Of a DNA stretch of 64,000 bases, positions 38,401 through 51,725 are shown one piece after another; position 1 is the first letter of the stretch, and each line of letters opens with the position of its first letter. Below the pieces are notes generated by a model. That model was not told where the DNA came from and searched no databases. It worked only from the letters and a program-made list of their open reading frames with translations. Made by a program: the position numbers and the translations under genes. Source of the stretch: Sodiomyces alkalinus F11 (taxonomy: Eukaryota; Ascomycota; Sordariomycetes; Glomerellales; Plectosphaerellaceae); assembly GCF_003711515.1 (NCBI RefSeq), contig NW_021167080.1, forward strand, positions 124,001 to 188,000, read 5' to 3'.

Positions 38401-41400
38401 CGATAGCGATATCCTAGCTATTATATATATAAAGAAAGCCAAAGTCCTTAACCGGAAGTTCTTCTTACCCCCCCTCCTTACTACCCTTAGGCCCTTAGGC
38501 GCGGAATTCCCCCCTAAATAGGATATCCGCCACGATATTACCGTAACGGATATATAGGAGCGCCTTAAGAAGACTAAACCCTAAGCGGTACTAGGACCCG
38601 ATAAGCTCCTAGTAAGGCTCCTTAAAGTATATAAACCTCCCCTATACTAAAGACTAAGCGGTATCTTTATAGTATACCTTAAAGTTAGCTATTACCCGAA
38701 AAGGTACCGCTACGCTATTATAGTAGTCCTTAAAAAGGAAGGCCGGCCGCCGGCCGACTATAAGATAGTAAAAGGCTAATAACCGATATTACTCCTTAAT
38801 ATAATAAGTAAGGTCCTTAAGGGGATACTAGCCGACCGTATTACCGCTATAGTATAGGTGTATCGGCTCCTCCTAGAAGGATAGATAGGTAACCGGACCG
38901 GGCAGAGTACAGAGATAGTAGTATAAAGAGTTACGGAGGCCATAAGGGCGAGCTAGGCCTATAATAGCACCGCTTCGATACTCTAACTAGATATTAAAGG
39001 CGCCTTTCATACTATCCCTTACTCCCGCCTCCTTAAGGTACTTAAAAGGAAAGGATTCCCCTAATAGCTTACTACCCTAATTAGTAGCTTTCTCTAAAAA
39101 TACATAGCTTAGCTATTACTTAATAACGAAATAGCCCCCTTATAGTACCTCCGCGGGGGTATACTATAAGGCTCCCCGATCTCCTTTATCCTCTTTATCC
39201 TTTATATCTCTACCCTTTATAAGGAGCTAGAAAGGGTCCTTAAAACGATGATAGCAGGATTCGCTAATAACACGAATATTATCGCCTTTAGCAGAATAAA
39301 GGTATAAATATAGTATTATCTTACCGCCGCGTAGCGTGCTTACTTAGACTAGGAGATAGCGAGCGGACTATAATTCGAACTAGCTAAGTGCGTTTATATC
39401 CCCTTTATAAAATCACGCTAACCCTCCTTTACCCTACTCCCCCTTAGCGTTATTTTAGTACCGGTAGCGGAGGTAATGAGGCTCTTAGGCGTTTAGCTTA
39501 ATAGGAAACTTAACTTCCGGCGATACGCTAAAAAGGTAAAGAGCCGATTAGCTATATAAATATATACCTTTTTAAGGCTTAGTATAATAGCGTAAGAGTA
39601 TCGTTTCGCGAATATAAAAAGACTATACCTTATAGTAGTAAGACTAATAGTAGCCTATTACGCCTTAGCCGTTTATAAGATAGGGGCCGGCCCCCGGTAA
39701 GGCCCCTTAGCGGTACTTATAGCGATATAGAACCGGTACCTCCGATTAGTAGCCGGAGCCTATAAGGCTATACCGGTTAGGGTCCTCGAAAAAAGACTTT
39801 TATACCCCCCTTAACCTATACCTTTTAAGCCTAAGCACCTAAAAGATCCTTCGGATATAAAAAGAAGGGACCGAAGATAAGATATTAGCTAAAGTATACG
39901 CCGCGGTAAGAGCCTTAGCGATACCGAATCGGTATTATAGGACCTACGCCGCCCTTATATAGATAGTATAGCTTACCACTCTAATAACCTAGGCTAAAAC
40001 CTCGCTCCCGCGGAAAGCCTTTATGAGGGAATAGGGTTAAGCCTAGACGGAAGCCCGGCGGCCTTATACCTACGCTATAGCGGTGTAAGCCGCCCCCTAA
40101 TATAACCCTCCCTCCGGAAATATAGAGGGCTCCTTAAGCTATAAAGCTCTATACTTACCTAGATTAGATTAGAAAAACTAGGCCTATAAGTATTACTAGC
40201 TAAAATAAGGGTACTAGGCTTCCTATTACCGCGGTACCCTTATAGGGACGGAGGGGCGGAAACGGCGGAGTATGTAGTACTCTAATACTAGGAGGTAACC
40301 GAGGAGGACTATAAGGACCTTTTCGGTGCCGTAGGGAGGCCACTTATAACCAGAGGAGACTTATACGACGTACTAGAATATAATACTAAGACTAGGGTAG
40401 TTATAAGGTAGTTCCTATAACGGAAAAGGCTTAAGGACTTTCGCCTCGCCCTTAAAGTTATAGAGGCCTACGAAAATACTAGGGATACTAAAGCAGGACT
40501 AAAGCGGGAATAAGGCAGCACGACGATTAATTAATTATTAGGATAGGGGCCCTATAAGCCGGGACCCTAGTAGTATTAACGTAGTTACTATTATAATACC
40601 GGCTAGTTCGTATTATCCTTACCTCCCTTAGGTATTAATACTACTTTTAATATACTTAAGACCCTACTAAGCCTAGTTAGCTAGCTAATACCGCTAAGGA
40701 GCCGTAATAGGACTAAGGGGGAGCTACTTATAAGGTAATCTAAGATTAGATCTATCCTACTCTCTAAGCGTCTTATCTAATAAGATAACTCCTATACCTT
40801 TACCGGCGCGGTGCCGCTATAACCGTGACCGGAAGGTTAACGCCCGGTTTAGGGCCCGGCTAAAAGACCGGACGCTATCCCTAGGCGCTTTTTAGCCTAT
40901 AACTTATTAGTGTAGGATTACCACGGTACTAAAAGGGGATACCTATAATAACGATACTAGCGCTATTAGCGGCCTTTACCGCTATATACGCTTAGTAAAT
41001 ATCTATAAGGCGTTATTACTGCTTCTTAGTAGCGGAGGAGACCTATTAAGCTATTAGCTATATCTACCTTAACATATATATAGTACTATTATGGCACCGA
41101 GGCGACTTATATCTTTATATAGACGGCGATTATTAGTATACTAGTAATAGGCCACGCCTATTCCCGTGGTATTAGCGTAAGCCTCTACGTTATCGGGGTA
41201 AGTGCCTAAACGCTTACTATAACGAATATAACTGCTTTATATTAGCGCTACGATACTACTCTAACTCTACTAAGAGCTATATACTGTATAATATAAACTA
41301 CGCCGCGCTTATAGCGGCGGTTATTATTATTAGTATTATTATTATTAGGAGATAATATCTATAACTATTAGCACGCTACTACTAAGGCACCGCTACGCTA

Positions 41401-42233
41401 CGAAAAGAACTTATATTATACTACTACTATTAATTACTTATTCATATATATAAATCGATACTATACTACCTAGTTAACCCTACGCTATTACGCTACCGCG
41501 ACGCTACCTATAAAACACTTATAGTAAAACTATAATAGGAATATAATAAGAAAACTAAAAGGGTTTACTAGTTAGTATAAGCCGTAACGATAAACCTACA
41601 GGACTATAAGCGGGAATAAATCAGGAGGAAAACCTATAATAAACTTATTAATATTATAGGAGGAAAAGGGAGGATTAAGGTATAAAGGCCTCGGGGGATA
41701 TTAACTATTTAATTCTTATAATAAGGTAGGGCCCTATCCCCCTACCTACCGCCGGATATAGCAGGAACCTAACTAGGGGAGGTAAGAGGCGCCTGCCTCC
41801 TTACTCTTTTTATTAACTAAACGGAAGGAATAAAGGTATAATCCTCAAGAATATAGGGAGACCGAGGCTAAAAAGCTATAGCCGCCGTATAGCAGAAGCG
41901 CGATAGCGCCCCCTTAGCCTCCGCTCTACCGATAAAGATTAGCTTAGGCTAATATACCTAACTACTAGCCTACTATACTTCCCGTTAACTATTAGCCTAA
42001 AGGTAAGATCTAGATACGTAATAGGGAAGAACCGGGGCTATATCGGCCCCGTAACGGCACCTCTCTACCTAAGGAAGTATATAGAGGTTTTCCCCGGGGT
42101 TTACCCGGGTTTTCCCCGCTATAGCCACCCGAGAAGGACCGTATAGCCTACGAAGGCTCCTGTAGATTAGTCAGGATAGCGGAGTAAGATCAATAATAAT
42201 AATGATAATAGGATATTCCTTATTAAGGCTTAT
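35490..42233 (+). mobile_element. LINE B: full-length Tad-like non-LTR retrotransposon
   Basis: About 6.7 kb. An ORF1-like frame starts near 35640 and runs to about 37150 with Lys/Glu-rich helices and zinc-knuckle-like remnants near 36690-36960. ORF2 gives endonuclease (about 37390-37990, GDFNL near 37617), then RT (about 38640-39550; GVL-GSPISFILFILYIST near 39160-39222) and RNase H. The 3' tail is (AATA)n at 42190-42233. The left end is an estimate. All frames are broken by TAA/TAG. Confidence 0.85.
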
Positions 42234-42239
42234 AATTCA

Positions 42240-43497
42240 AATTATAAACCTTTATTAAAGGTATTCGGCGTATTCCTCCGCTAAGGGTATACCCGACTCC
42301 CTATATAGGACTATTATAGGGACCATTTTCCACGCTAGTAGGATCGCTTATATTATAGTTATCTATACGCGTTTTATAGTCTTTATTCTAAGGAGGTATC
42401 CGGAGGGCGACTAGTACTATTTCTTACTAAATATATTAGTTTAAGCCTAGGCTAGGGCTCTCTAACCCTCCTACTAGATCTTTGCCGTATAGTAAGTAAT
42501 AGTAGGGACGTAGGCTAACGCCGCCTTATATAATAGGGTAAGGTTCGGTCCGAACAAGGCTTTAGCGAGTCCTCGAATATAGTTAGCGACTTTAAGTCCT
42601 TTCTTTGCCTATATTTCTACGTGCGCTTCGAACTTAAGTCGCTTATCTATATAAATACTAAGCTATCTTATCGGGGCCGGTTATATCTGGCTATAGTAGT
42701 ACACCTTATAGGCGACCGTGATATAGTAATCGAATTATAGAATCGACACGCTTAAGAATTATAGGATCTTCTAATAGGAGAATAGCTAGGCTTTAGCCTT
42801 ACTATTATCTAGCTTAACCCCGTTATCTTCACACTATTATAGCTTCTACTCTAGTATTTTAGTCACCGATATTACCGCTTTGTCTAGGTCTATATAGGCC
42901 GCGACGACATAGGAGTTATCCGTGTATCCGAATCGGTTATCCTTATTAGGTCTATAGTATATTTCTATAATACTAAGGGTATACCTAATCGGGGAGGCTA
43001 GCAAGCCTTATAGGAGTCCTATAAGGTCTAGCAGGGTATACTTATATAGGCAGGAAGCCCCGAAGATTATATAAGCGCTTCTCTACGAGGCGAAGCTCTT
43101 CTACCACTTTACTTAACTAGGTCCTACCCTTATTTCCGAAGCCTATACACTAACTATCGATATAGGACTAAATCGAATACTCCTTTTATATCGTTAATAA
43201 TAGTAAAAACCTGCTTTCCTTATACTAGCTATATCCTAACCTTATATATAAGAACTATTATTAGGTCGTTTATTAATTATTCTAGTAACGCTCTAATATA
43301 CTACGGGTTTAGGATTCCTACGGCTATAGCGCGGTAAGCTATCCGGTATACTATAATACGCTCTAGGCCTTTACCTAGTACGCTGAGTAGCTAGATTAGC
43401 CTATATCCGGCTATAGTCCCGGAATCCTTGCCAGGTTTATCGATTATTATTATATCTTTTTTTCGGAACGGTTATAAGTAGTAGCCTTATCCTTCTT
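42240..43497 (-). mobile_element. LINE C reverse-transcriptase fragment (minus strand)
   Basis: The minus strand reads DKPGK, LISVLGKGLERI-like, LEYRIAYRAI-like segments, then QVFTIINDIKGVFDLVLY (RT motif A with catalytic Asp) and KGLKVANYIRG. It is a third Tad-like LINE family, missing both ends and lying exactly between LINE B and LINE A copies. Confidence 0.75.
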
Positions 43498-43501
43498 ATA
43501 A

Positions 43502-45797
43502 CTCACGTGGGGGGACCTACGTTTTACGCGTAAACGCCCTAAACCACTCAAAAACTATATTGATCGATAGCTCTTTTCAAGCTCTATACGCCTATCTATA
43601 GCCCTGTATCGCCTAGGTGCTAATTTAGGCGTATTATGAGTGCGAAAATGCCCGGAAATAGGCTTACGGCTTCCCCGCGTGCGGGGGAAAAGTCTGACGT
43701 GGCCCGTGCGCCCACGCTAACAAAGCAGTAATCCTAGCCGCGCAGAGCCGCACCCCTAACCTCTACCCAGCCCTAACGCTATAAATAACAACCCACTAGC
43801 TATAACACTAGCCATAACAACGCCCCTAACGCCCCTAACGCCCCTAACGGCCTTAACGCCCCCCCCTAAGGCCCCTATAACTATAGAGGGCCTAGGGGAG
43901 GTGGATATAGGTAATACCTCTAATATAGAGGATTTAACCCTCGCTACGCCCCTGAATTCGAAAAGGCACCTTAGCCCCTCTACGCTGACGCCTAGACGCT
44001 TTTCTAGGACCCGAATCGAATCCCCCTCGGACTCGGAAGCCGAAGGCGCTTTCGAAACGCCCTTTAGGGCCCCCCTGCCTCTAGGGGCCCCCCTGCTGAA
44101 AAACCGAGCCTTTTAGGCTCTAAATAGGCTAGAAGGGCCCCTGGAACAGCTAAAGCCCCTTGAGAGACCTCGGCTAAGCCCTAGAAGTCGACTAGATTGA
44201 CTAGTAAGGCATAGGCAAAGGAACTACTCTAACAGGCTCTTCTACTGCTTTAACAGGCCTATACCCTCGACCCTGCCCCTTAGATTAAGGCCCTATCCGT
44301 AGGGCTTAAATCTACTATCGACGGCGTTCTAGACGCCCCCTAGCCTCCTATACTCGAGTAGAAGGTCGACGAACTAGCCTAGGCAGTTCGTAGGCTTACA
44401 GAATAGTCTAAACACCTTTATAGCGAGGCTATAAAGGGGAAAAAAAGCCCTATAGCACCCTAGGCCCCTATTTCAGGGGCTTTAGCACCCTTAGCCCCCA
44501 CCCCGATATCTATACCCCTAGCACCCCTCCTAATAGACCATAAAAAGGTCCCTAAGGTTATTCTATAACCTACGGCAGGTGTAGCGATCCCTAGGGAAAA
44601 CTTCGACCCCCTCGCGCTTTGGAATAAGCTTAATAAGGCCCTAAAATTCCCTGTAGTTACGGCTATTAGCCGGTCGATTAACGGGAACCTTATTTTAACC
44701 CCGGGGCCGAATTACAGCGTTTAACAGCTCCTAGACTCGCAGAATCAGTGGTTTAAAGAGCTAAACCTCCCTCTCTAGCCCCCCTAGCCTATAGCGACGA
44801 GTTTAAGCTTATTATTAAATAGGTGCCTTCCAGAGCCTTTAGGGGCGGCGATACCCCTTTACCCGACCCCTCCAAGGGGCCGTAAGAGGCCCTAAACCGA
44901 AGCCTATAATAGGGCCTAGGTCTATAGGACCTAGCTACTAAAATCGGCACCTTTAACCCTATTAGGGTCGTAGGGAAACCTCGGTAGCTAAGGGCTCTAC
45001 ACGCGTTCTATGGCATAGTGGTTATTTCTATACCCTCTACTAAAGAATAGAAGCACTGCCTAAAATAGGGGCTATATATAGTCGGTCAGCGGCTAAAGGT
45101 CTATAAATATAGGCCTATAACCCCTAGAACCCAGTGCTCTAACTACTGGAAATTCGGGTATACCCGAGGGACTTATAAAGGCCTAGTTTCCTGCCCTATC
45201 TATGCCGTTAAGGGCTATAGGGAGGAATACCACTACTATAACGAGTGTAAAGAATACGGAGACTACGAGCACAAGACCTATAAGTGCTATAACTACGAGG
45301 GAGATTACCCCCCTTTAGCAGGGACTACGAAGTCTTTCAAGCTATAAAACCTTAATTCTATAAATAAAGAGCCTTATCGTTTAAAAGATATCCGGTGTAT
45401 TTAATATAACGTCGATAAACAGGCTCCGGTATAGGAGGCTATCCTAGAATAGGCTTTAGAGACTTTGGCTAATATAGTCCTTATTCAGGAACCTACCTGC
45501 GTCTCGATACTAGAGGGATAGTTTGTCCGTAACTACCCGGCCTTTTATACCGTTATACCTATATCCTAAAAATCCTAGTTCTTCCCTATTAAACCTAGGG
45601 TCCTCTCTTATATAAGAAAGGGCTCTAGTATCGATTTTGCACACCGCGAAGACCTTCTAGACGATATAGACGCGTAGATTATAGAGGTTTATTATCCATA
45701 GACCTTTTATATTCTACACGTTTATAATTAGATAGAACAGGACCCCGAAACGATAAGCCGAGGGCGGCCCTCTAGCCCTACCCCTTCCACCTCTTCC

Positions 45798-45828
<31 letters not shown>

Positions 45829-47165
45829 CTTCTTCTTCTTCTTCTTCTTCTTCTTCTTCTTCTTCTTTTCCCCCCTTTTTAGGCCCTAGAAGCCGGCCCT
45901 AGAGTGAGGATCGAGTGCTATAGGACCTATAGGTCCCTAAGCCTACCCTTATTATAGGGGACTTTAACAGAAACCACTAGCAGTAGAACGGAGCTGCTAC
46001 TAACCAGGCTTCTATTAGGGCCTAGGCTCTAGTAGACTAGTTAAATAGCCTCGGAGCTACCTATCTAGTGGATTCTGAAGAAGTTAACCTAAACGGGGGG
46101 ACCTTTTTTAGGTCTAATCTTCGTTAAGAGTCGGTTATAGACCTAGCCTTTTATACGCCCGGCTTTAATCGTCTCCGCTTCGATAAGTGGGAGTATATCG
46201 AAAACACTACCTCCCTACACCGCGCTATCCTCCTCTTAGCCACTATTTTAGGCTCTAAAGGTCCTATAAACAGGTCCCTCCCGCCGGCTTATAACTATAA
46301 GCTAGCAGATTAGGCCCTGTTTTCTAGCACCCTAAAGAGCCTAGAACCTAGCCTTGATCAGGATATTTAATAGGCTATTAACGCCTCGGACTAGGATTCT
46401 TTAGGCCGCTGCCTTTCGGATACTATTACCCTAGTACTTAAGGCTTTAGTGCCTAAGCGTCGGGGAGTAGGGCGTTCGAAGCCGTGGTGGACTAAAGAGC
46501 TAAAAGCCCTGCGAAAATTAGCTAATACGGCTTTAGGGCTTTTCGAAAGGCAAAAAAGGGGGCCTTAGCCACCTAGGCGCCTTTAGAAACCTCCTGAAAA
46601 GAACCTCAAAACGCCTACTACCGGGCGGTTAAAATAGCGAAAAACGACCACTAAGAGGCCTTCCTAGCCCACGCCGAAGGCCCTGAAATCTTTAAGGCCT
46701 ATAACTATACGAAAAGCGGCCTTAACGCGACGATCCCTCCGATTCAAACGCCTACGAAGCAGAAGGCCTACGCTTTCGAAGATAAATATAACGCCCTACT
46801 TTACACCCTTTTTCCAGCACCGTCTTCCTCTTCTTCTTCCGCCACCGACGCCCCTAAAGCCCCTATATTTATAGGCCCTTTAGGGGGCCTAGGCCCCTCC
46901 TACCCTTCGAACAGCCCCTAGAGCCTAACTAGATCACGCAGTAAGGGCCTTAGAAGACCGTGGGAGTGGCCTAGTCTCGAGGCTGCCGAACTATAGCGCG
47001 CTATATTCGGAGCTGCTAAGGGGAAAGCCCTAGGGCCTAATAGGATTAGTCTAAAACCGATCCAGTAGGCCTATAAGGTTTTCCCCGGGTCCTTTTTATA
47101 AGCCTATTCAGCCCTGCTTTTAGCAGGCTACCACCCTACCTGCTAGAAGGAAGCCCTAGTATTAC
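43502..47165 (+). mobile_element. LINE A copy, 3'-truncated
   Basis: The 5' end matches the reverse complement of 23830-23750. ORF1 has an open stretch at 43901-44116 (start codon absent upstream of the repeat's usual frame is uncertain), then zinc knuckles at about 45141-45310. There the metal-binding Cys and His are partly changed to Tyr (TGC/TGT to TAC/TAT, CAC/CAT to TAC/TAT), as RIP would do. ORF2 endonuclease follows (about 45380-46060), then early RT to 47165. There it breaks off against Gypsy sequence. Confidence 0.85.
45799..45867 (+). repeat. (TTC)n microsatellite coding poly-Ser in LINE A
   Basis: About 69 bp, read as Ser in frame after PSSPTPSTSSTS inside the endonuclease part of ORF2. 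The minus-strand copy is short and interrupted at the same place (about 21500-21540). Confidence 0.93.
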
Positions 47166-50100
47166 GGGTTAACCCCGATATAAAGGATCCGGCTATACTC
47201 CGGATCTTCCTGACTACGCGCTTAGTTAACGGACCTATATCGCTAAGTCATCGCTACTTTATAGCTAGCCTAACGCCGTAGACTTTTCTCCTTTTTCCCT
47301 TTTCCCTCCTTAGTTCTAGATAATCTATTATTACGACCTTACTTAGCTAATGCCACGACCTATAACTAATCGTTTATATATCTAGAACTTAGCGATACCC
47401 ACGCGCTACGCTAGCGATAGATTAGAATCCTAACGCTACCACCTAATAACCTATTAGAATTAAATAGGTCGTAGAGTGGACGAACTAACGGTTCGAAGAA
47501 AATAACTAAGCCCTAAACGTAAGGCTAGGCCCTCTCTATAAATAATATACCGATATTAACTTAAGGCTTACTCCGATATAAGAATATTACTCGGAAATAT
47601 ATTAGTTTATAGACCGATAACGCGTAAGAGAAGAAGCTAACGAGCGATAACGCTAGTTAGTCGAATAGCTTATAGCCCGGCTCCTAGGATCGCCTACCCC
47701 GTAGAACCCTATACCGCCTAACTTAAATATTCCGGCTCCCTTATAGACCCCGATAATCCTTATACTAGTAGAGTCCACCCTATCACCGGTTCTATCGCTA
47801 GCGCTATAGCCGATAATAATAGTAGTCGCCCTAACCTTAATAGCGGTACCCCGTAAGATTATTAATAGCCCGGCGAAGTTCTCAGGGAAGCGAGTATACT
47901 ACGGCGCGTAGGCCTACGCGATACGGTAAAAGCTTATAATTAATAATAACCTATTCCAGAATAATATATAAGCTTAGTATATAATCTATAATTACCTAAG
48001 GCCTAAAGTATAATAGGTCGTATTAGCCTTTTATAAAAATAATAGGCCGGGTAAGCTTATAGACCTTAACGACTTTATAGCGTACCTTAATCGTACTTAC
48101 CTTAATCCTATAGAATAATCACGGGCTACCTAAGCCTTACGCACGATTCGCTAATAAACCGATAAGTCGTTTACCGCCTTCCTGCCCTATTTTAAAAGAT
48201 AGATCGCCTTTACGGGCGGTACTAAATAGGAAGCTACTATATAGATCTTATTCCTTAAAGGAGCGATCACCTCACGACTTAGGGATAAGCTTATCTCCGC
48301 CCGTATTCTTACTAACTATTATACTATATAGGTTAACGGCGTATAAGAGATCGCCGGGAAACTTAGAGGTTATTAGTTCGAACGGAACTACGATAAATAA
48401 GCTTAAGACTATATAACCGCGAAGAAGGATACTAACGGCGATACGAAGATAGGTGGAGTAAACTATATTAGCGATAGAAAGGCGAAGTAAAAGACTTAGA
48501 CGTGCTATAACTATAATAAAAAGGGGTATATCGTGCGGAACTATAAAAAGCTAAAAGAAAACTAAGATATAGTCTGGAAGGTTAAGGAGAACCGCGCGAA
48601 GGATTACGATAAGAGCGGGGATAAGTCGACTAGCGAGGACGACTCGGAAAAAGAATAGCTTTAACGCGAAAACGGGCGTTAGAGCCGATAGCCGCGATAT
48701 AGCGGGAGTAAAAGGCGTTTAGAGTATGTGCTAGTAATAACCCGGCACTTATAGTAGCTAGAGTAAATAAACGGCGTATCCTCGCCTTTATTAATACTAA
48801 TTACGACTACTATACCGCTATAAGTAAATAGTTTACCTAAAGACTCTAATTACTATTAGTCGATAAAATAAATCGACTATTAAATAGCTTCTCGGAAGCT
48901 ATTAGGACTATTAATAGCGTAGGGATCACCGTCTACGAGCTTAAGATTAGCGGCTACCCGTAAAGGATATTCGTATATATAGTACTAAGGCTTAATTAAA
49001 ACGTATTCCTCGGGAAGCCTTAGATAGAATAAAATAACGTAACGTATTACGGTAAGGATAAACGGCTTTACTATAGAGCGGCCGGATTAAATATACGACT
49101 TTACTATAAAAAGGAACCTACCGGAGTATAAGCTATTCGCGACGCCTATTTAGTTACCGGATCCGTATTCGTAGGTATTATTAGACGATTATAACGGAAG
49201 GGCGAAAAAGTCTTAGTCTAAGGAGTAAGCTTAAGGGATATCGAAAAAGCGTTATATAAGAAGTAATTAGCGGACCCGAAGGACTTTATACCCGAAGAGC
49301 TATTACGAGAATTCGGCGACCTATTTATACCCGATAAGGCTAACTAATTACCGCTATACCGACTAAGAGTCGACTATAAGGTAACCTTATACCCAGAAAT
49401 AATAGTAAGGAATTATCGCTCCCCTAAGGGCCGCTTTATAATATATTAAGAGAAGAAATCCTATTATTACGGAAAACACTTACCGACCTAATAGATACGG
49501 GGTTTATCCATGCTAGTAGTTTAGAAGCCGCGGCTTTTATCCTCTTTATAAGGAAGCTAGGCGGAGGACTTTATTTTTATTATACCTACTAAGCGCTAAA
49601 CGCGATTACTAAGTAAGACCGCTACTTACTCCTTTTAATCGCTAAGATACTATAAGACCTAAGCTAAGCCAAATAGTTTGCGAAGCTCGATATAGTCGTT
49701 ACCTTCTATAAGATTAGGATAGCCTTAGGACACGAATATAAGACCGCGTTCTAAACCCGGTTTAGGCTTTTCGAATAGCTTAGCTATCCACGAGTAGGAA
49801 ACACTCTTAACGGTTAAAGGCGTATAAAGCTTTTTAGGGTTTACGAATTACTACCGGATCTTTATTAAAGACTTTTCGGGGATCTCCGCCCCGTTAATAG
49901 TACTTACTAAAAAGGACTATACCTTTTAATAGGGTCCTGATAAAGAAACGGCCTTTCGCGAGCTAAAGGCGAGGTTTTAAGAAGGACTAATACTACGATA
50001 ATAGGACTTAGTAAATAAAATATTTATCGAGACGGATTACTCGGGGTTTACCCTTAGGGGTAGCCTAATATAAGAAGATACGGACGGAAATCGCTATATA

Positions 50101-51725
50101 GTCGTATACTACTCTTATAAACTTAATAAAGCAGAATATAACTACTTAATCTACGATAAAAAGATATTAACGATTATAAGTTATCTAATAATATAGCGGG
50201 CTAAGCTTATTAGTTATAGGTAGTTTATAGTCCTCTCTGACTATAAGGCCCTTAAGTACTTTATAATAAAGCGAACGCTTACCGAATAATAAGGCCGATA
50301 AGCTAGTAAGCTTATATAGTTCGACTTTATACTCGAAGATCGGAAAGGAAAGGATAACGCGATAGCGGGCGCCCTCTCGCGTTAATAGTAAGATAAGCCC
50401 TAAGATATAACGGACAAATAAGAGTAATCTCGCTATATTTAATTAATCCCCGATACCGCGATTCTACTTAGTATTCGCCGTATTAATAGCAGTTAAATAA
50501 TCTTTAAGGCGGTCTAAAAGCTATAGCGATTATAGGATAAAACGCTTATAACTAACGAATAGTATTAAGGAGCCTTATCTACGGTTACTAAAGAAGAATA
50601 ATAGTTTCTACTATTATTAGAATTAAAGCTATAAATAACTAAGTGCTTAGTCTTTACGACCGGGTTATTATTATTCTGCGACCGAATTTAAGTGCCCGGG
50701 TCTACTAAAGGGTTAACGTTATAAGGGAGGATTATCTAGTTAATTCACGACTTAATAATCGGAGGATACCCCGGATATAAAAATATTATCGCTTTAATAG
50801 CGCGTCGCTTTTTCTAGCCGAGGATAAATAAGGATATCCGATAATTCGTCCGGAACTATAATATCTACAGAAAGGGGTATATATAGAGAAATACGAAATA
50901 AGGCCTTTTACGCCTTTTCCCGGTGCTGGAACGAATACGGAGCGACCTATTAATAGACTTTATAACGGACCTACTACTAGCCGGCGAGAAGAAGGCGCGC
51001 TACCTTTAGGTTATTATAAACTATCTAACTAAGGCTATAATATTAAAAGCGATAAAGATAATAGAAGCCGAAGCTTACACGGAATAGTTCTTATACTACT
51101 ATTTCTGGTTTTATGGGATACCTAAGTCGATTATTAGTAACCGAGGCTTAAACTAGATAAGCAGGTTCTAGAAGCACTTTTACGAGCTCGCACGAATATC
51201 GCGTAAGCTTAGCACGGTATACCACCCCTAGACCGATAAAGTAATAGAGCGTATAAACTAAGAAGTATAAGCCTATTTATAAGCTTTTATCTATTACGCC
51301 TAAGACGACTAGGATCGCCTACTACCCGTAGTATAACTAGCCCTAAATAATCGCGAGAGCTTTATAACGGGGTTTAGTCCCTTCTTCTTAGAACACGGCT
51401 ACTATATCGACCCGATCTAGATAACCGAAGAGCCCCCTATAGAACCTAGAGTATTAGCGGCCTATAACCTACTACGACGCTTATAGGAAACGACCGAGTT
51501 CGCTTAAGCCGCGATCGTGTTAATATAGCTCCGGAATAAGGAGTCTACTAACTAATATCGTATACAGGCTAAGCGTTGTAAGGTTAACGACTTAGTCTAG
51601 CTATTATTAGCTAATTACTTAACTCCGCGACTATCCCGTAAACTTAATTAGCTTTATCGTAAATACCGAGTTATAAAGGTGATTAGCCTATATATAGTTA
51701 AGCTCGCCATTAAATCGTATCGCTC
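47166..51725 (+). mobile_element. Ty3/Gypsy retrotransposon, RIP-mutated
   Basis: Order gag, protease, RT, RNase H, integrase. Gag at about 47900-48560 ends in a zinc knuckle near 48508-48550 (CYNYNKKGYIVRNY, with Cys and His changed to Tyr). RT has LDIVVTFYKIRIALGHEYKT near 49686-49745. RNase H shows FIETDYSGFTLRGSL near 50024 and ends with DNAIAGALSR near 50357. Integrase follows (about 50740-51420), including SIISNRGLN and a GFSPFFLEHGY segment. No LTR pair is clear. The 3' side passes into Copia-3 near 51725. Confidence 0.9.
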
